Source: an uncultured Acidobacteriota bacterium (GTDB lineage: Bacteria > Acidobacteriota > Blastocatellia > Pyrinomonadales > Pyrinomonadaceae). Taken from it: a stretch of DNA of 64,000 nt. Each line of letters starts with the position of its first letter. The stretch's first letter is position 1. The stretch lies in assembly GCA_937873515.1 (NCBI GenBank), contig CALMYB010000010.1:186001-250000 (forward strand), in the 5' to 3' direction. The translations under genes and the position numbers were made by a program. Of this stretch, positions 38,829 to 46,794 are shown one piece after another. The notes beneath the pieces were generated by a model, which was not told the origin of the DNA, ran no database searches, and was given only the letters and a program-made list of their open reading frames with translations.

Positions 38829-39947
38829 ATGTCGGAAACTGAACTCAAGCGAACACCGCTCAATGACGCGCATCGATCACTCGGCGGAAAGATGGTCGAT
38901 TTTGGCGGCTGGGATATGCCCGTTCAATACAAGGCGGGCGTGATCGAGGAACATCTTCGATGCCGCACCAGCTCAGGCCTTTTTGATGTTTCGCACATGG
39001 GCGAGATCTGGGTCACCGGTCCCGGCTCGGTCGCATTCGTTAACCGCATAACTACGAACGACGTTACGAAACTCGTCGATGGGCAAGCTCACTATTCTGC
39101 TCTTACGAATGAGAAGGGCGGCATTGTCGATGACCTTCTCGTCTATCGCTTTGGAGAGGCAAAGCTCCTTCTTGTCGTAAACGCCGGCACGACAGATAAG
39201 GATTTTGCTTGGATCTCTTCGCATCATTCCGACGCGGACGACTGTACGATCGAGAACGCAAGTTCGAAGTTCTGCCAGATCGCCGTTCAAGGCCCGAATG
39301 CCTTGAAGATCCTTCAGCAGATCACTGAAACTCCGCTTGAAGCGATCTCGTATTATCATTTTTCCGAGGGAGCGGTCGACGGAGTTGAAGCGATCATTTC
39401 CCGCACGGGATACACTGGCGAGGACGGATTCGAGGTCTATGCAGATCCTAAGTTTGCCGAGCAGCTTTGGAATAAATTCCTCGATCTTGGAGGATTTGGA
39501 AGCGATGCCGGAATTCTGCCCTGCGGACTTGCCGCCCGAAATACACTGAGGCTAGAGGCCGCAATGTCGCTTTACGGACACGAACTCGGCGACGACATCA
39601 CTCCTTACGAGGCAAACCTCGGTTGGATAACAAAACTCGCAAAAGGCGACTTCATTGGCCGTCAAGCATTGGCCGAGCAAAAAGAGGCAGGACTTCAGAG
39701 AAGACTTGCCGGGTTCGAGATGACAGAACCGGGCATCGCCCGGGACGGCTTTGACGTTTACGTCGATGATGAAAAGTGCGGCGTTGTAACTTCCGGCAGC
39801 CCGGCCCCGTACTTGAAAAAGAATATCGGACTCGCATTCCTGCCGCCCGCTTTTACAACGGCGGGGCAAGAAATTAAAATCGATATTCGCGGCAGGAAAG
39901 TTGGGGCAGTTGTGGTGCCGACGCCGTTTTACAAACGCCAAAAATGA
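38829..39947 (+). CDS. gcvT: Aminomethyltransferase (glycine cleavage system T protein)
   Basis: GcvT transfers the aminomethyl group from lipoylated GcvH to tetrahydrofolate and frees ammonia. The product has the family's opening TPLNDAHRSLGGKMVDFGGWDMPVQY, DVSHMGEIWV, EKGGIVDDLLVYR, SRTGYTGEDGFEVY and LRLEAAMSLYGHELGDDITP. Its length of 372 residues is normal. The leader of only about 60 bases leaves no room for a glycine riboswitch, and none was seen. gcvH follows 108 bases on. Confidence 0.97.
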   Translation: MSETELKRTPLNDAHRSLGGKMVDFGGWDMPVQYKAGVIEEHLRCRTSSGLFDVSHMGEIWVTGPGSVAFVNRITTNDVTKLVDGQAHYSALTNEKGGIVDDLLVYRFGEAKLLLVVNAGTTDKDFAWISSHHSDADDCTIENASSKFCQIAVQGPNALKILQQITETPLEAISYYHFSEGAVDGVEAIISRTGYTGEDGFEVYADPKFAEQLWNKFLDLGGFGSDAGILPCGLAARNTLRLEAAMSLYGHELGDDITPYEANLGWITKLAKGDFIGRQALAEQKEAGLQRRLAGFEMTEPGIARDGFDVYVDDEKCGVVTSGSPAPYLKKNIGLAFLPPAFTTAGQEIKIDIRGRKVGAVVVPTPFYKRQK

Positions 39948-40055
39948 ATTCCGGCGTCCCGATCCGAAAACCGCTTGCGGAGCAGGGTTGCCGGTCGTGC
40001 AACAGGGACCTTTTCACAGTTTAGGAGATTTCTCTTCCCTTTATTTTTTGAAAAT

Positions 40056-40445
40056 ATGTCAAATATTCCTGAAAATTTACGTTACAGCAAGGACCATGAA
40101 TGGATCGCCGTCGATGGAGACGTGGCGACCATTGGGATCACAGACTATGCGCAACACTCGCTAGGCGACGTCGTTTATGTCGATCTGCCGCGCGTAGGCG
40201 ATAAGTTCGACACCCACGAATCGTTCGGCTCGGTCGAATCCGTTAAAGCCGTTTCGGAGATCTTTACTCCGCTGGGCGGCGAAGTAACCGAGGTCAACGA
40301 TGGCCTTAACGATGCTCCGGAATCCGTTAACGGCGATCCTTATTCTGCGGGCTGGATGATCAAGATGAAAATGACAAATTCCGGCGAAGCGGATGCTCTG
40401 CTCTCTGCTGCCGAATACGAGGAATACCTCGAGGCAAGTGCCTAG
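40056..40445 (+). CDS. gcvH: Glycine cleavage system H protein
   Basis: GcvH carries lipoate and shuttles the aminomethyl group among the P, T and L proteins. The sequence has SKDHEWIAVDGDVATIGITD, the lipoylation site GSVESVKAVSE (Lys64) and EVTEVNDGLNDAPESVN. The length (129 residues) is normal. The ATG at 40056 lacks a close ribosome site; TTAGGAG lies about 30 bases upstream, so the start may be read less efficiently. It is separated from gcvPA by about 300 bases that hold a perfect long palindrome and a promoter-like sequence. Confidence 0.96.
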   Translation: MSNIPENLRYSKDHEWIAVDGDVATIGITDYAQHSLGDVVYVDLPRVGDKFDTHESFGSVESVKAVSEIFTPLGGEVTEVNDGLNDAPESVNGDPYSAGWMIKMKMTNSGEADALLSAAEYEEYLEASA

Positions 40446-40488
40446 CCGTTCCCGATAAATAGGACGTCAGACGGTTCTCACATATCTC

Positions 40489-40531
40489 AAGCTCCGTGAA
40501 GCGGCAGTGAAATCGCCGCTTCACGGAGCTT
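40489..40531. repeat. 17-bp perfect inverted repeat between gcvH and gcvPA
   Basis: AAGCTCCGTGAAGCGGC at 40489-40505 is repeated as its exact reverse complement at 40515-40531, with 9 bases (AGTGAAATC) between. There is no T run after it, so it is not an ordinary terminator in either direction. It may stabilise the gcvTH mRNA 3' end or be a mobile palindrome. The rest of 40446-40747 holds a promoter-like sequence but no gene I can support. Confidence 0.9.
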
Positions 40532-40564
40532 GTGCCATTCTGCAAGCCAAGTTCCAAAAAGAGC

Positions 40565-40593
40565 TTGACACGCCGTTTCATTGATGATACATT
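40565..40593 (+). promoter_or_regulatory. Predicted sigma-70 promoter upstream of gcvPA
   Basis: TTGACA (40565-40570, perfect -35) is separated by 17 bases from TACATT (40588-40593, 4/6 of the -10). The ATG of gcvPA lies 154 bases further, so gcvPA would have its own long leader of about 145 bases. No recognisable riboswitch was found in that leader. Confidence 0.5.
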
Positions 40594-40747
40594 TGTTGGA
40601 GTGAGTGCATTGCTCGTTGCATTCATTGGAGCATATCCGATAGGAACGGCCAATTCCCTTCCGGACCCATTCTGTAAGGACACCTTGGCGAGTTTGCCGC
40701 CCGTCCGGCCTTTGTTATTATTCGAGTTTGTATCAAAATATCGATAA

Positions 40748-42079
40748 ATGAGATATATACCCAATTCACCCCAGGAACGCGGCGAAATGCTCAGGGAGAT
40801 AGGCCTGGATTCTTCTGAAGAACTTTTCCGATCGATCCCCGAGGACATTCGACTGAAAAGATCGCTGGAGGTAAGCGAACCGCTCGCCGAAAGCGAGGTC
40901 ATCGCATCCTTTGAAGCAATGGCCGCAAGTAATACCGCTTCGCAGAAGCCATCGTTCCTCGGAGCAGGCGTTTATTCGCACTTTTCGCCGACGATCGTCG
41001 ATCATCTGATCCAGCGAAGCGAATTCTTCACGAGTTACACGCCGTATCAGCCTGAGATCTCGCAGGGCACGCTGCAGTACATCTTCGAGTTCCAGACGCT
41101 CGTCGCCCAATTGACCGCGATGGAAGTAGCGAACGCCTCGATGTACGACGGCTCGACCGCGATGGCGGAAAGCTACCTGATGGCGCAACGCGTGACTCGC
41201 CGCGACAAGGTCGTGGTTCTTGACAGCGTCCATCCGGAATATCGTGAGGTCGCGCGCACATACACGCAGCACGGCGACCTCGAGATCGTAACGGCCGCTT
41301 TTGATCCAACGGCCGGCTCGGGCGGCGACCTTTCGGCCCTTGATGACAAGACGGCGGCCTTGGTCGTCCAATCGCCGAACTTCTTCGGCTGTATCGAAGA
41401 TCTTGCCTCGCTTGCGGCGAAGGCACACGAGGTCGGCGCTTTGCTTATCGTGGTTGTGACGGAGGCTATATCGCTAGGGCTTTTGAAGGCTCCGGGAACG
41501 TGCGATGCAGATATTGTTGTTGGCGAAGGCCAAGCGTGGGGCATTCCAGCGAGCTTTGGCGGGCCGCACGTTGGATTCTTTGCGACGCGCGACAAGTTCA
41601 TTCGCCAAATGCCCGGCCGACTTTGCGGAGTTGCATACGACAAGAACGGGAATCGCGGCTTTACGCTGACACTCTCGACACGCGAACAGCACATTCGCCG
41701 AGAGAAAGCCACGTCGAACATCTGCACGAACCAAGGCCTTATCGCCCTCGCCGCGACGATCTATATGGAAACGATGGGTAAGAAAGGCCTGCAGGAAGTC
41801 GCCGAACAGAATGCCCAAAAGGCCGCGTACGCAAAGAAGAAGATAGGCGAGATCGACGGATATTCAATTCCTTTCTCGGCACCGACGTTCAACGAATTCG
41901 TCGTCCGCGGCCCGAGACGAGCTAACGAGATATTGGAAGCCGTCCGGGAAAAAGGCATCATCGGCGGCCTCGCTCTCTCGCACTACTACAGCGGCCACGA
42001 AAACGACTTCCTGGTCTGCGTGACCGAAACAAGCACGCGCGAGCAGGTAGAAAAGCTTTTGGTGAGTTTATCGAAATAG
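40748..42079 (+). CDS. gcvPA: Glycine dehydrogenase (decarboxylating) subunit 1
   Basis: In many bacteria the P protein is split; this is its N-terminal, PLP-fold alpha subunit. The product has MRYIPNSPQERGEMLREIGL, FLGAGVYSHFSPTIVDHLIQ, TPYQPEISQGTLQYIFEFQT, then MYDGSTAMAES. It is 443 residues, the normal size. The PLP lysine is in the other subunit (gcvPB), encoded 2.5 kb further on; between them lie three small genes, one broken, and a Tat-exported enzyme. The two subunits must pair to be active. Confidence 0.96.
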   Translation: MRYIPNSPQERGEMLREIGLDSSEELFRSIPEDIRLKRSLEVSEPLAESEVIASFEAMAASNTASQKPSFLGAGVYSHFSPTIVDHLIQRSEFFTSYTPYQPEISQGTLQYIFEFQTLVAQLTAMEVANASMYDGSTAMAESYLMAQRVTRRDKVVVLDSVHPEYREVARTYTQHGDLEIVTAAFDPTAGSGGDLSALDDKTAALVVQSPNFFGCIEDLASLAAKAHEVGALLIVVVTEAISLGLLKAPGTCDADIVVGEGQAWGIPASFGGPHVGFFATRDKFIRQMPGRLCGVAYDKNGNRGFTLTLSTREQHIRREKATSNICTNQGLIALAATIYMETMGKKGLQEVAEQNAQKAAYAKKKIGEIDGYSIPFSAPTFNEFVVRGPRRANEILEAVREKGIIGGLALSHYYSGHENDFLVCVTETSTREQVEKLLVSLSK

Positions 42080-42096
42080 AATATCAGCAATTGGCA

Positions 42097-42582
42097 ATGC
42101 GAATCCCTTTCATTCTTTGTCTTGTGATACTTTTTGCCGCTTTCGCTGCATCAGCGCAAGTGCCGCAATATGAAGCCTACCCGACGGGAAAGTTATTTGA
42201 CGGTAAGAATGCAAAGCCGGTTATCACAAAGTTCGATCGGAACTTCAGGACCCGCATCAAGTGGGCGGCCGATGGAAAACGTGATTTCGCAGGTGAGTAT
42301 ATCTTTACTCAGTTCGGTTGCGGCATGGCCTGTCGTGTTACGTTCATTCTTAATGCGAGAACGGGTCGAGTTTTCTGGCTCCCATTCACGCTATGTTGTT
42401 GGGAACCGCTCGAGTCGGATCCGGTTGCTTTTCGTTTAGACAGCAGGTTGTTGGCCCTTCGCGGGTTGCGTAATGAAGCGCTTGGTGAGTATCAGGACGA
42501 TAAAGCAACGGATGTTCATTTTTACGAATTCAAAAACGGCCGTTTTAGATTTATTAAGACCGTGAGGAGCCAGAATCATTAA
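42097..42582 (+). CDS. Secreted protein of unknown function
   Basis: The product starts MRIPFILCLVILFAAFAAS with cleavage after ASAQ, then about 140 residues: FDRNFRTRIKWAADGKRDFA, YIFTQFGCGMACRVTFILN, ARTGRVFWLPFTLCCWEP. The cysteines in GCGMAC and LCCWE could form disulfides in the periplasm. I set the start at the ATG at 42097 rather than the in-frame TTG at 42091. The stop overlaps the next gene's start by one base. I do not recognise the family, though similar short secreted proteins with a C..C pair occur in the phylum. Confidence 0.75.
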   Translation: MRIPFILCLVILFAAFAASAQVPQYEAYPTGKLFDGKNAKPVITKFDRNFRTRIKWAADGKRDFAGEYIFTQFGCGMACRVTFILNARTGRVFWLPFTLCCWEPLESDPVAFRLDSRLLALRGLRNEALGEYQDDKATDVHFYEFKNGRFRFIKTVRSQNH

Positions 42583-43892
42583 TGAAGGACATTGACCGTA
42601 GGAGCTTCCTCTATAACGCCGGCAAAGGGCTTGGGCTTGCGGCGTTGTCTTCGGCGGCTGTTGGGTCGCTCTTTGAAAATGTAAAAGCGGCGTCGAGTTC
42701 GGTCGGCCATCTGTCTGCGATCGAGGCGGCGGCGGATGAGGATTATTGGGCGGCGATCCAGCAGGCATTTTCGGTCACACGCGGGATCATCAATCTTAAC
42801 AACGGTGGTGTGAGCCCGAGTCCGCGGATCGTAACCGAGGCATTCGTCCGCTATACGTGGCAGCAGGAAGATGCGACCGCATATACGATGTGGCGCATTC
42901 TGGAACCGCAGTCCGAGACCATCCGGACGGGCCTTGCTGAGATGTTCGGTTGCTCACCGGAAGAGGTCGCTATCACGCGGAATGCATCAGAGTCGCTCGA
43001 GATACTTCTGATGGGAATGGATCTTCGGTCAGGCGACGAGATCCTAGCGAACACACAGGATTATCCGCGGATGCTCACGACACTGCGGCAGCGTGAACTT
43101 CGCGAGGGCATAAAGCTGAATCTCGTAAAGGTCCCTATCGCACCGTCAGACGTCAACGACATCGCGGCCGCGTATGAACGTGCCGTTACGCCGAAAACGC
43201 GGCTGATACTGATCTCGCACCAGATCAACCTCACGGGCCAGATCACGCCAGTAAAACGTGTGTGCGAAATGGCGCGTGCACGCGGCATCGAGACGATCGT
43301 CGATGGAGCACATTCATTCGCACAACTTGATTTCAAACGCGACGATCTCCAATGCGATTATTTCGGTACGTCCTTGCATAAATGGACATACGCGCCGAAA
43401 GGGACGGGCCTCCTTTATGTGAAGAAGGACAAGATCCCGAAGATCTGGGCCCTGATGGCGAGCGAGGACAAGAACAAGAACGATATACGCAAATTTGAAG
43501 AGATCGGCACGCATTCGGCGGCAATGCGGCTGGCTATCGGCGAAGCGGTTCTCTTCCACAACGCCATCGGTGGCAAGCGGAAGGAAGAACGGCTGCGATA
43601 TCTGTCCCGGTATTGGATGAACAACCTTAAGGCGATTCCAAGGGTCGGGTTCAATACGTCGTTCGATCCCGCCCAGTCCTGCGCGATCGCAAATTTCAAG
43701 ATCGACGGCGTCGATCCGGTAAAGCTCGGCGGCTATCTGATGGACAGGCACCATATTTTCACGACGCCAATCGTGCATCCGGAATTCACCGGCATCCGCA
43801 TCACGCCGAATGTTTACACGACGCTCTGGGAGCTTGATCGGTTTTGTGAAGTGGTCGCGGATGTAGCGAGGAAGGGATTGCCGCAAGGTTGA
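42582..43892 (+). CDS. Tat-exported class V aminotransferase (isopenicillin-N-epimerase-like)
   Basis: The product is a PLP enzyme of fold type I: TRNASESLEILLMGMDLRSG, THSAAMRL region, and the PLP-lysine motif SLHKWTYAPKGTG. It begins with a Tat-type signal, DRRSFLYNAGKGLG followed by a hydrophobic stretch, so a cofactor-loaded enzyme would be exported across the inner membrane. It starts immediately after the upstream secreted gene (one-base overlap). The substrate is unknown; the similarity to isopenicillin N epimerase is only of family level. Confidence 0.88.
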   Translation: MKDIDRRSFLYNAGKGLGLAALSSAAVGSLFENVKAASSSVGHLSAIEAAADEDYWAAIQQAFSVTRGIINLNNGGVSPSPRIVTEAFVRYTWQQEDATAYTMWRILEPQSETIRTGLAEMFGCSPEEVAITRNASESLEILLMGMDLRSGDEILANTQDYPRMLTTLRQRELREGIKLNLVKVPIAPSDVNDIAAAYERAVTPKTRLILISHQINLTGQITPVKRVCEMARARGIETIVDGAHSFAQLDFKRDDLQCDYFGTSLHKWTYAPKGTGLLYVKKDKIPKIWALMASEDKNKNDIRKFEEIGTHSAAMRLAIGEAVLFHNAIGGKRKEERLRYLSRYWMNNLKAIPRVGFNTSFDPAQSCAIANFKIDGVDPVKLGGYLMDRHHIFTTPIVHPEFTGIRITPNVYTTLWELDRFCEVVADVARKGLPQG

Positions 43893-43900
43893 TCGACGAA

Positions 43901-44237
43901 ATGAAGATCCACTTGATCGATAGGAAGGTTACTGACGAGCAGTTGGCCGAAATGCTTGAAGCATTGGACACATACGTCAAGTTAGCGGTTGATGTTGAAA
44001 GGCGAATTCTTGCGGGAGGCGGCGAACTTCACGCTGATTGCAAAAGCGGTCTTAATTGAAGGCGGAAGTGCACAGAAGAACGTATGGGGGGCGGATTGGT
44101 TTTCGCACAGCAAAGAAGTAACGTTTGAATCCTTGATCAACATCCGACCAAGAGACGGAAATTCTTCACTGGAAGTGCAGAGCGTAGATCTACGGAATCG
44201 AATCGAGGAAATTGTACGGGATCATTTTGAAGGCTGA
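43901..44237 (+). pseudogene. DUF5674 gene with a +1 frameshift
   Basis: The first frame from ATG 43901 reads MKIHLIDRKVTDEQLAEMLE, then AVDVERRILAGGGELHADCK, and then meets a stop. The family continues in the next frame with AVLIEGGSAQKNVWGADWF, INIRPRDGNSS and IEEIVRDHFEG (stop at 44237). Together the two frames give the usual DUF5674 sequence with one base too many in the AAAA run at 44042-44045. Either the gene is broken in this strain, the base is a sequencing error, or the shift is programmed. DUF5674 has no known role. Confidence 0.75.
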
Positions 44238-44243
44238 GATCTA

Positions 44244-44594
44244 ATGAAGAATTTTGAACAGAAGCGCGAAAGATACATGCGTGATGAACTCGCGATACGC
44301 TTAGGCGGGCTCGCAGCGAATTTGGCTAGGGTCCGGTCGGCTTCGCGAAGCCCGATGAATCGCGACGTAGTATTCAGCTTGTTTGAAGAAAGTAAGTTCT
44401 TCATCGAGTGGACTGCCGCAGAAGCAACGTTGGAAACGGCTTCGGAACTAGTCGATTTGCAACTACAGATCGCGGTTTGGCAACGGTCTTTACGATCGGC
44501 TTGGGACGACGAAAAAGCCCGCGACGAGATCGGTTCCACGGCGATGAATTGGTCCGATCGTCTAATTGAAAGGTCTGGATTATTAGAAAAATGA
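44244..44594 (+). CDS. Hypothetical helical protein
   Basis: The 116-residue product is all-helical and charged: ERYMRDELAIRLGGLAANLA, FSLFEESKFFIEWTAAEATL, VDLQLQIAVWQRSLRSAWDD. No domain is recognised. It overlaps the gcvPB start by 4 bases (ATGA), so it is translationally coupled to gcvPB, which makes a real gene likely. Its place inside the glycine cleavage unit does not by itself show a metabolic role. Confidence 0.7.
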   Translation: MKNFEQKRERYMRDELAIRLGGLAANLARVRSASRSPMNRDVVFSLFEESKFFIEWTAAEATLETASELVDLQLQIAVWQRSLRSAWDDEKARDEIGSTAMNWSDRLIERSGLLEK

Positions 44595-46117
44595 GCATAA
44601 AGAAAGTTACACAGCATCCATCGCAGAATGAGGCGTTGATCTTCGAGCGTTCGCAGACTGGACGCGTCGGCTATCGTTTGCCGAAGCTCGATGTCGAGGC
44701 GATGAACATCGACGAGATCGTGCCGGCGGCCCTGCGCCGCGATGACGACCTTGCGGATGTCCCCGAGGTCTCCGAGGTCGATGTCGTTCGGCATTTTACC
44801 CGAATGTCATCATGGAACTATTCGATCGACCTCGGACTCTACCCGCTCGGCTCGTGCACGATGAAATACAATTCGCGCCTGAACGAAAAGGTCGCGAGAA
44901 TTCCGGGTTTTGCGGGACTTCATCCGCTTGCTCCGGAAGCGGAATCGCAAGGTGCTCTCGAACTCATCTATCGCCTACAGGAAGCTCTCGCCGAGATCAC
45001 CGGGCTGCCGGGCGTTTCGCTCCAGCCGGCTGCCGGTGCTCAAGGCGAGATGACGGGCGTTATGCTCATTCGGGCGTTACTTGACGAGCGCGACGGCGAG
45101 GCGTCAAAAGAACGCCGCGTGATGCTCATCCCGGATTCTGCGCACGGCACGAATCCGGCATCTGCCGCACTCGCAGGATTCACCGTGAAGACGATCCGTT
45201 CGACCGCGGACGGGATCACCGACATGGACCATCTTCGAGAACTATGCTCGGAAGGCGGCGTCGCGGGCGTGATGTTCACAAACCCGAACACCGTCGGCAT
45301 CTTCGAGCGGAACATCAAAGAGATCTGCGAAACCGTGCATAATGCCGGCGGCCTCGTCTATATGGACGGTGCGAATATGAACGCGCTTGTCGGCGTCGCG
45401 CGTCCCGGCGATATGGGCGTCGACGTAATTCACCTAAATCTTCACAAGACTTTCTCGACACCGCACGGAGGCGGCGGCCCCGGCTGCGGCCCTTGCTGCT
45501 GTACGGCTGAGCTCGCAAAATACCTTCCGGTTCCGCGGATAGAGAAAAAGGAGAGCGGCGAGTTCTTCCTGAACTCGGACCACCCCGATTCGATCGGCCG
45601 TGTGAAGGCTTTCTACGGTAACTTTGGGATGATGGTGCGTGCACTTTCCTATATCTACACGCACGGCAACGACGGCCTCAAAGAAGCGACTGAGGCCGCA
45701 GTGCTAAATGCTCGTTATCTTGGACACAAGCTTGAAGGAACGTTCGCGAAACCGTTTCCATCCGACGGAATGCACGAGGCGATCTTCTCGCATAAGAATC
45801 AGGCAAAGAACGGCGTCGTTACGCTCGATATCGCAAAACGTCTGATCGATTACGGCTTCCATCCGATGACCGTGTATTTCCCGCTCGTTGTCGAAGGTGC
45901 AATGCTGATCGAGCCGACCGAATCAGTAGGCCGTGCCGATCTCGACGCATTCGCCGAGGCGATGATCGACATCGACCGCGAGGCTCGCGAGAATCCCGAG
46001 CTTGTAAAGAATGCCCCGCATTCCACACGCATCGGACGTCTCGACGAAGCCGCCGCTGCACGCAAGCCCGTGCTGCGTTGGCGGCCTGATATGGAAGCAG
46101 CAGGAAAGTCTGCCTAA
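44591..46117 (+). CDS. gcvPB: Glycine dehydrogenase (decarboxylating) subunit 2
   Basis: This is the C-terminal, PLP-lysine-bearing subunit of the split P protein, which decarboxylates glycine and loads GcvH. The product has SWNYSIDLGLYPLGSCTMKY, VSLQPAAGAQGEMTGVMLIR, PDSAHGTNPASAALAGF and the lysine segment HLNLHKTFSTPHGGGGPGCG (Lys286). The length (508) is slightly long through a C-terminal tail. It forms a pair with gcvPA. With gcvT and gcvH all the non-shared glycine cleavage components are within 7.3 kb; only the L protein, which is shared with other complexes, is missing. Confidence 0.97.
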   Translation: MSIKKVTQHPSQNEALIFERSQTGRVGYRLPKLDVEAMNIDEIVPAALRRDDDLADVPEVSEVDVVRHFTRMSSWNYSIDLGLYPLGSCTMKYNSRLNEKVARIPGFAGLHPLAPEAESQGALELIYRLQEALAEITGLPGVSLQPAAGAQGEMTGVMLIRALLDERDGEASKERRVMLIPDSAHGTNPASAALAGFTVKTIRSTADGITDMDHLRELCSEGGVAGVMFTNPNTVGIFERNIKEICETVHNAGGLVYMDGANMNALVGVARPGDMGVDVIHLNLHKTFSTPHGGGGPGCGPCCCTAELAKYLPVPRIEKKESGEFFLNSDHPDSIGRVKAFYGNFGMMVRALSYIYTHGNDGLKEATEAAVLNARYLGHKLEGTFAKPFPSDGMHEAIFSHKNQAKNGVVTLDIAKRLIDYGFHPMTVYFPLVVEGAMLIEPTESVGRADLDAFAEAMIDIDREARENPELVKNAPHSTRIGRLDEAAAARKPVLRWRPDMEAAGKSA

Positions 46118-46142
46118 CAGACCGCAAAAACTTGGCAAACGA

Positions 46143-46724
46143 ATGGCCACGATCTCCGGTATCTCAAAAGTCATTCGGGTGAGCCTTATATCCTTGTGGG
46201 CGGCGATCATCCTTGCCGCCCTCATCTTTTACCTGGCCAACCCTGCCGGTTTCTCTGCTGAGAATATTGCGGCCTTTCTAAAAGCAAACGCCGGCAACAT
46301 CTGGATCGCGTACATTCTGATCTCCGCCCTTAGAGGCCTGACGCTCCTTCCGAGCACACCGCTCGTGATCGCCGGGACGATTCTCTTCCCTGCCGAACCG
46401 GTCGCAGTATTCTCTGTTTCACTCATCGGGATCGGTCTATCCTCAACCATGATCTACTTCTTTTCGGAGGCTATCGGCTTTGATGACTTCTTCGAAAGGC
46501 GAAAGCCCGATCTCGTCCATTCGCTAAAGCACCGAATGGAAACGCCTTGGGGCCTTGCCTTCGTCGCTGCCTGGGCTTTCTTCCCTTTCGCACCGACCGA
46601 CGCAGTTTGCTACGTTGCCGGTATCGTGCGGCTCGACTACTGGAAGTTTTTTCTTGCCATTTTGCTCGGTGAAGCGATACTCTGTGCCATATACGTCTGG
46701 GCGGGCAATGCCTTGCTGGCGTAG
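46143..46724 (+). CDS. VTT-domain (TVP38/TMEM64, DedA-like) membrane protein
   Basis: The product has about five hydrophobic helices (LISLWAAIILAALIFYLA, IAYILISALRGLTLLPSTPL, VAVFSVSLIGIGLSSTMIYF, LAFVAAWAFFPFAPTDAVCY, FFLAILLGEAILCAIYVWAG), with the family's re-entrant-loop residues LRGLTLLPSTPLVIAGTILF and FFPFAPTDAVCYVAG. Relatives are thought to act in lipid scrambling or undecaprenyl-phosphate transport. I chose the ATG at 46143; the frame extends upstream into gcvPB. It lies 25 bases downstream of gcvPB. Confidence 0.82.
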   Translation: MATISGISKVIRVSLISLWAAIILAALIFYLANPAGFSAENIAAFLKANAGNIWIAYILISALRGLTLLPSTPLVIAGTILFPAEPVAVFSVSLIGIGLSSTMIYFFSEAIGFDDFFERRKPDLVHSLKHRMETPWGLAFVAAWAFFPFAPTDAVCYVAGIVRLDYWKFFLAILLGEAILCAIYVWAGNALLA

Positions 46725-46794
46725 GAATCCAACAACAAACGATGTAACTCACGACCAGACTCCTACAATTTAATTTCTCGAAAAGCAGACGCAG

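Noticed and set aside
40532-40747. A 71-codon frame between the gcvH-gcvPA palindrome and gcvPA
   Set aside because: It begins at the end of the palindrome, has no ribosome site, contains the predicted promoter, and shows no family pattern. It is more likely leader DNA.
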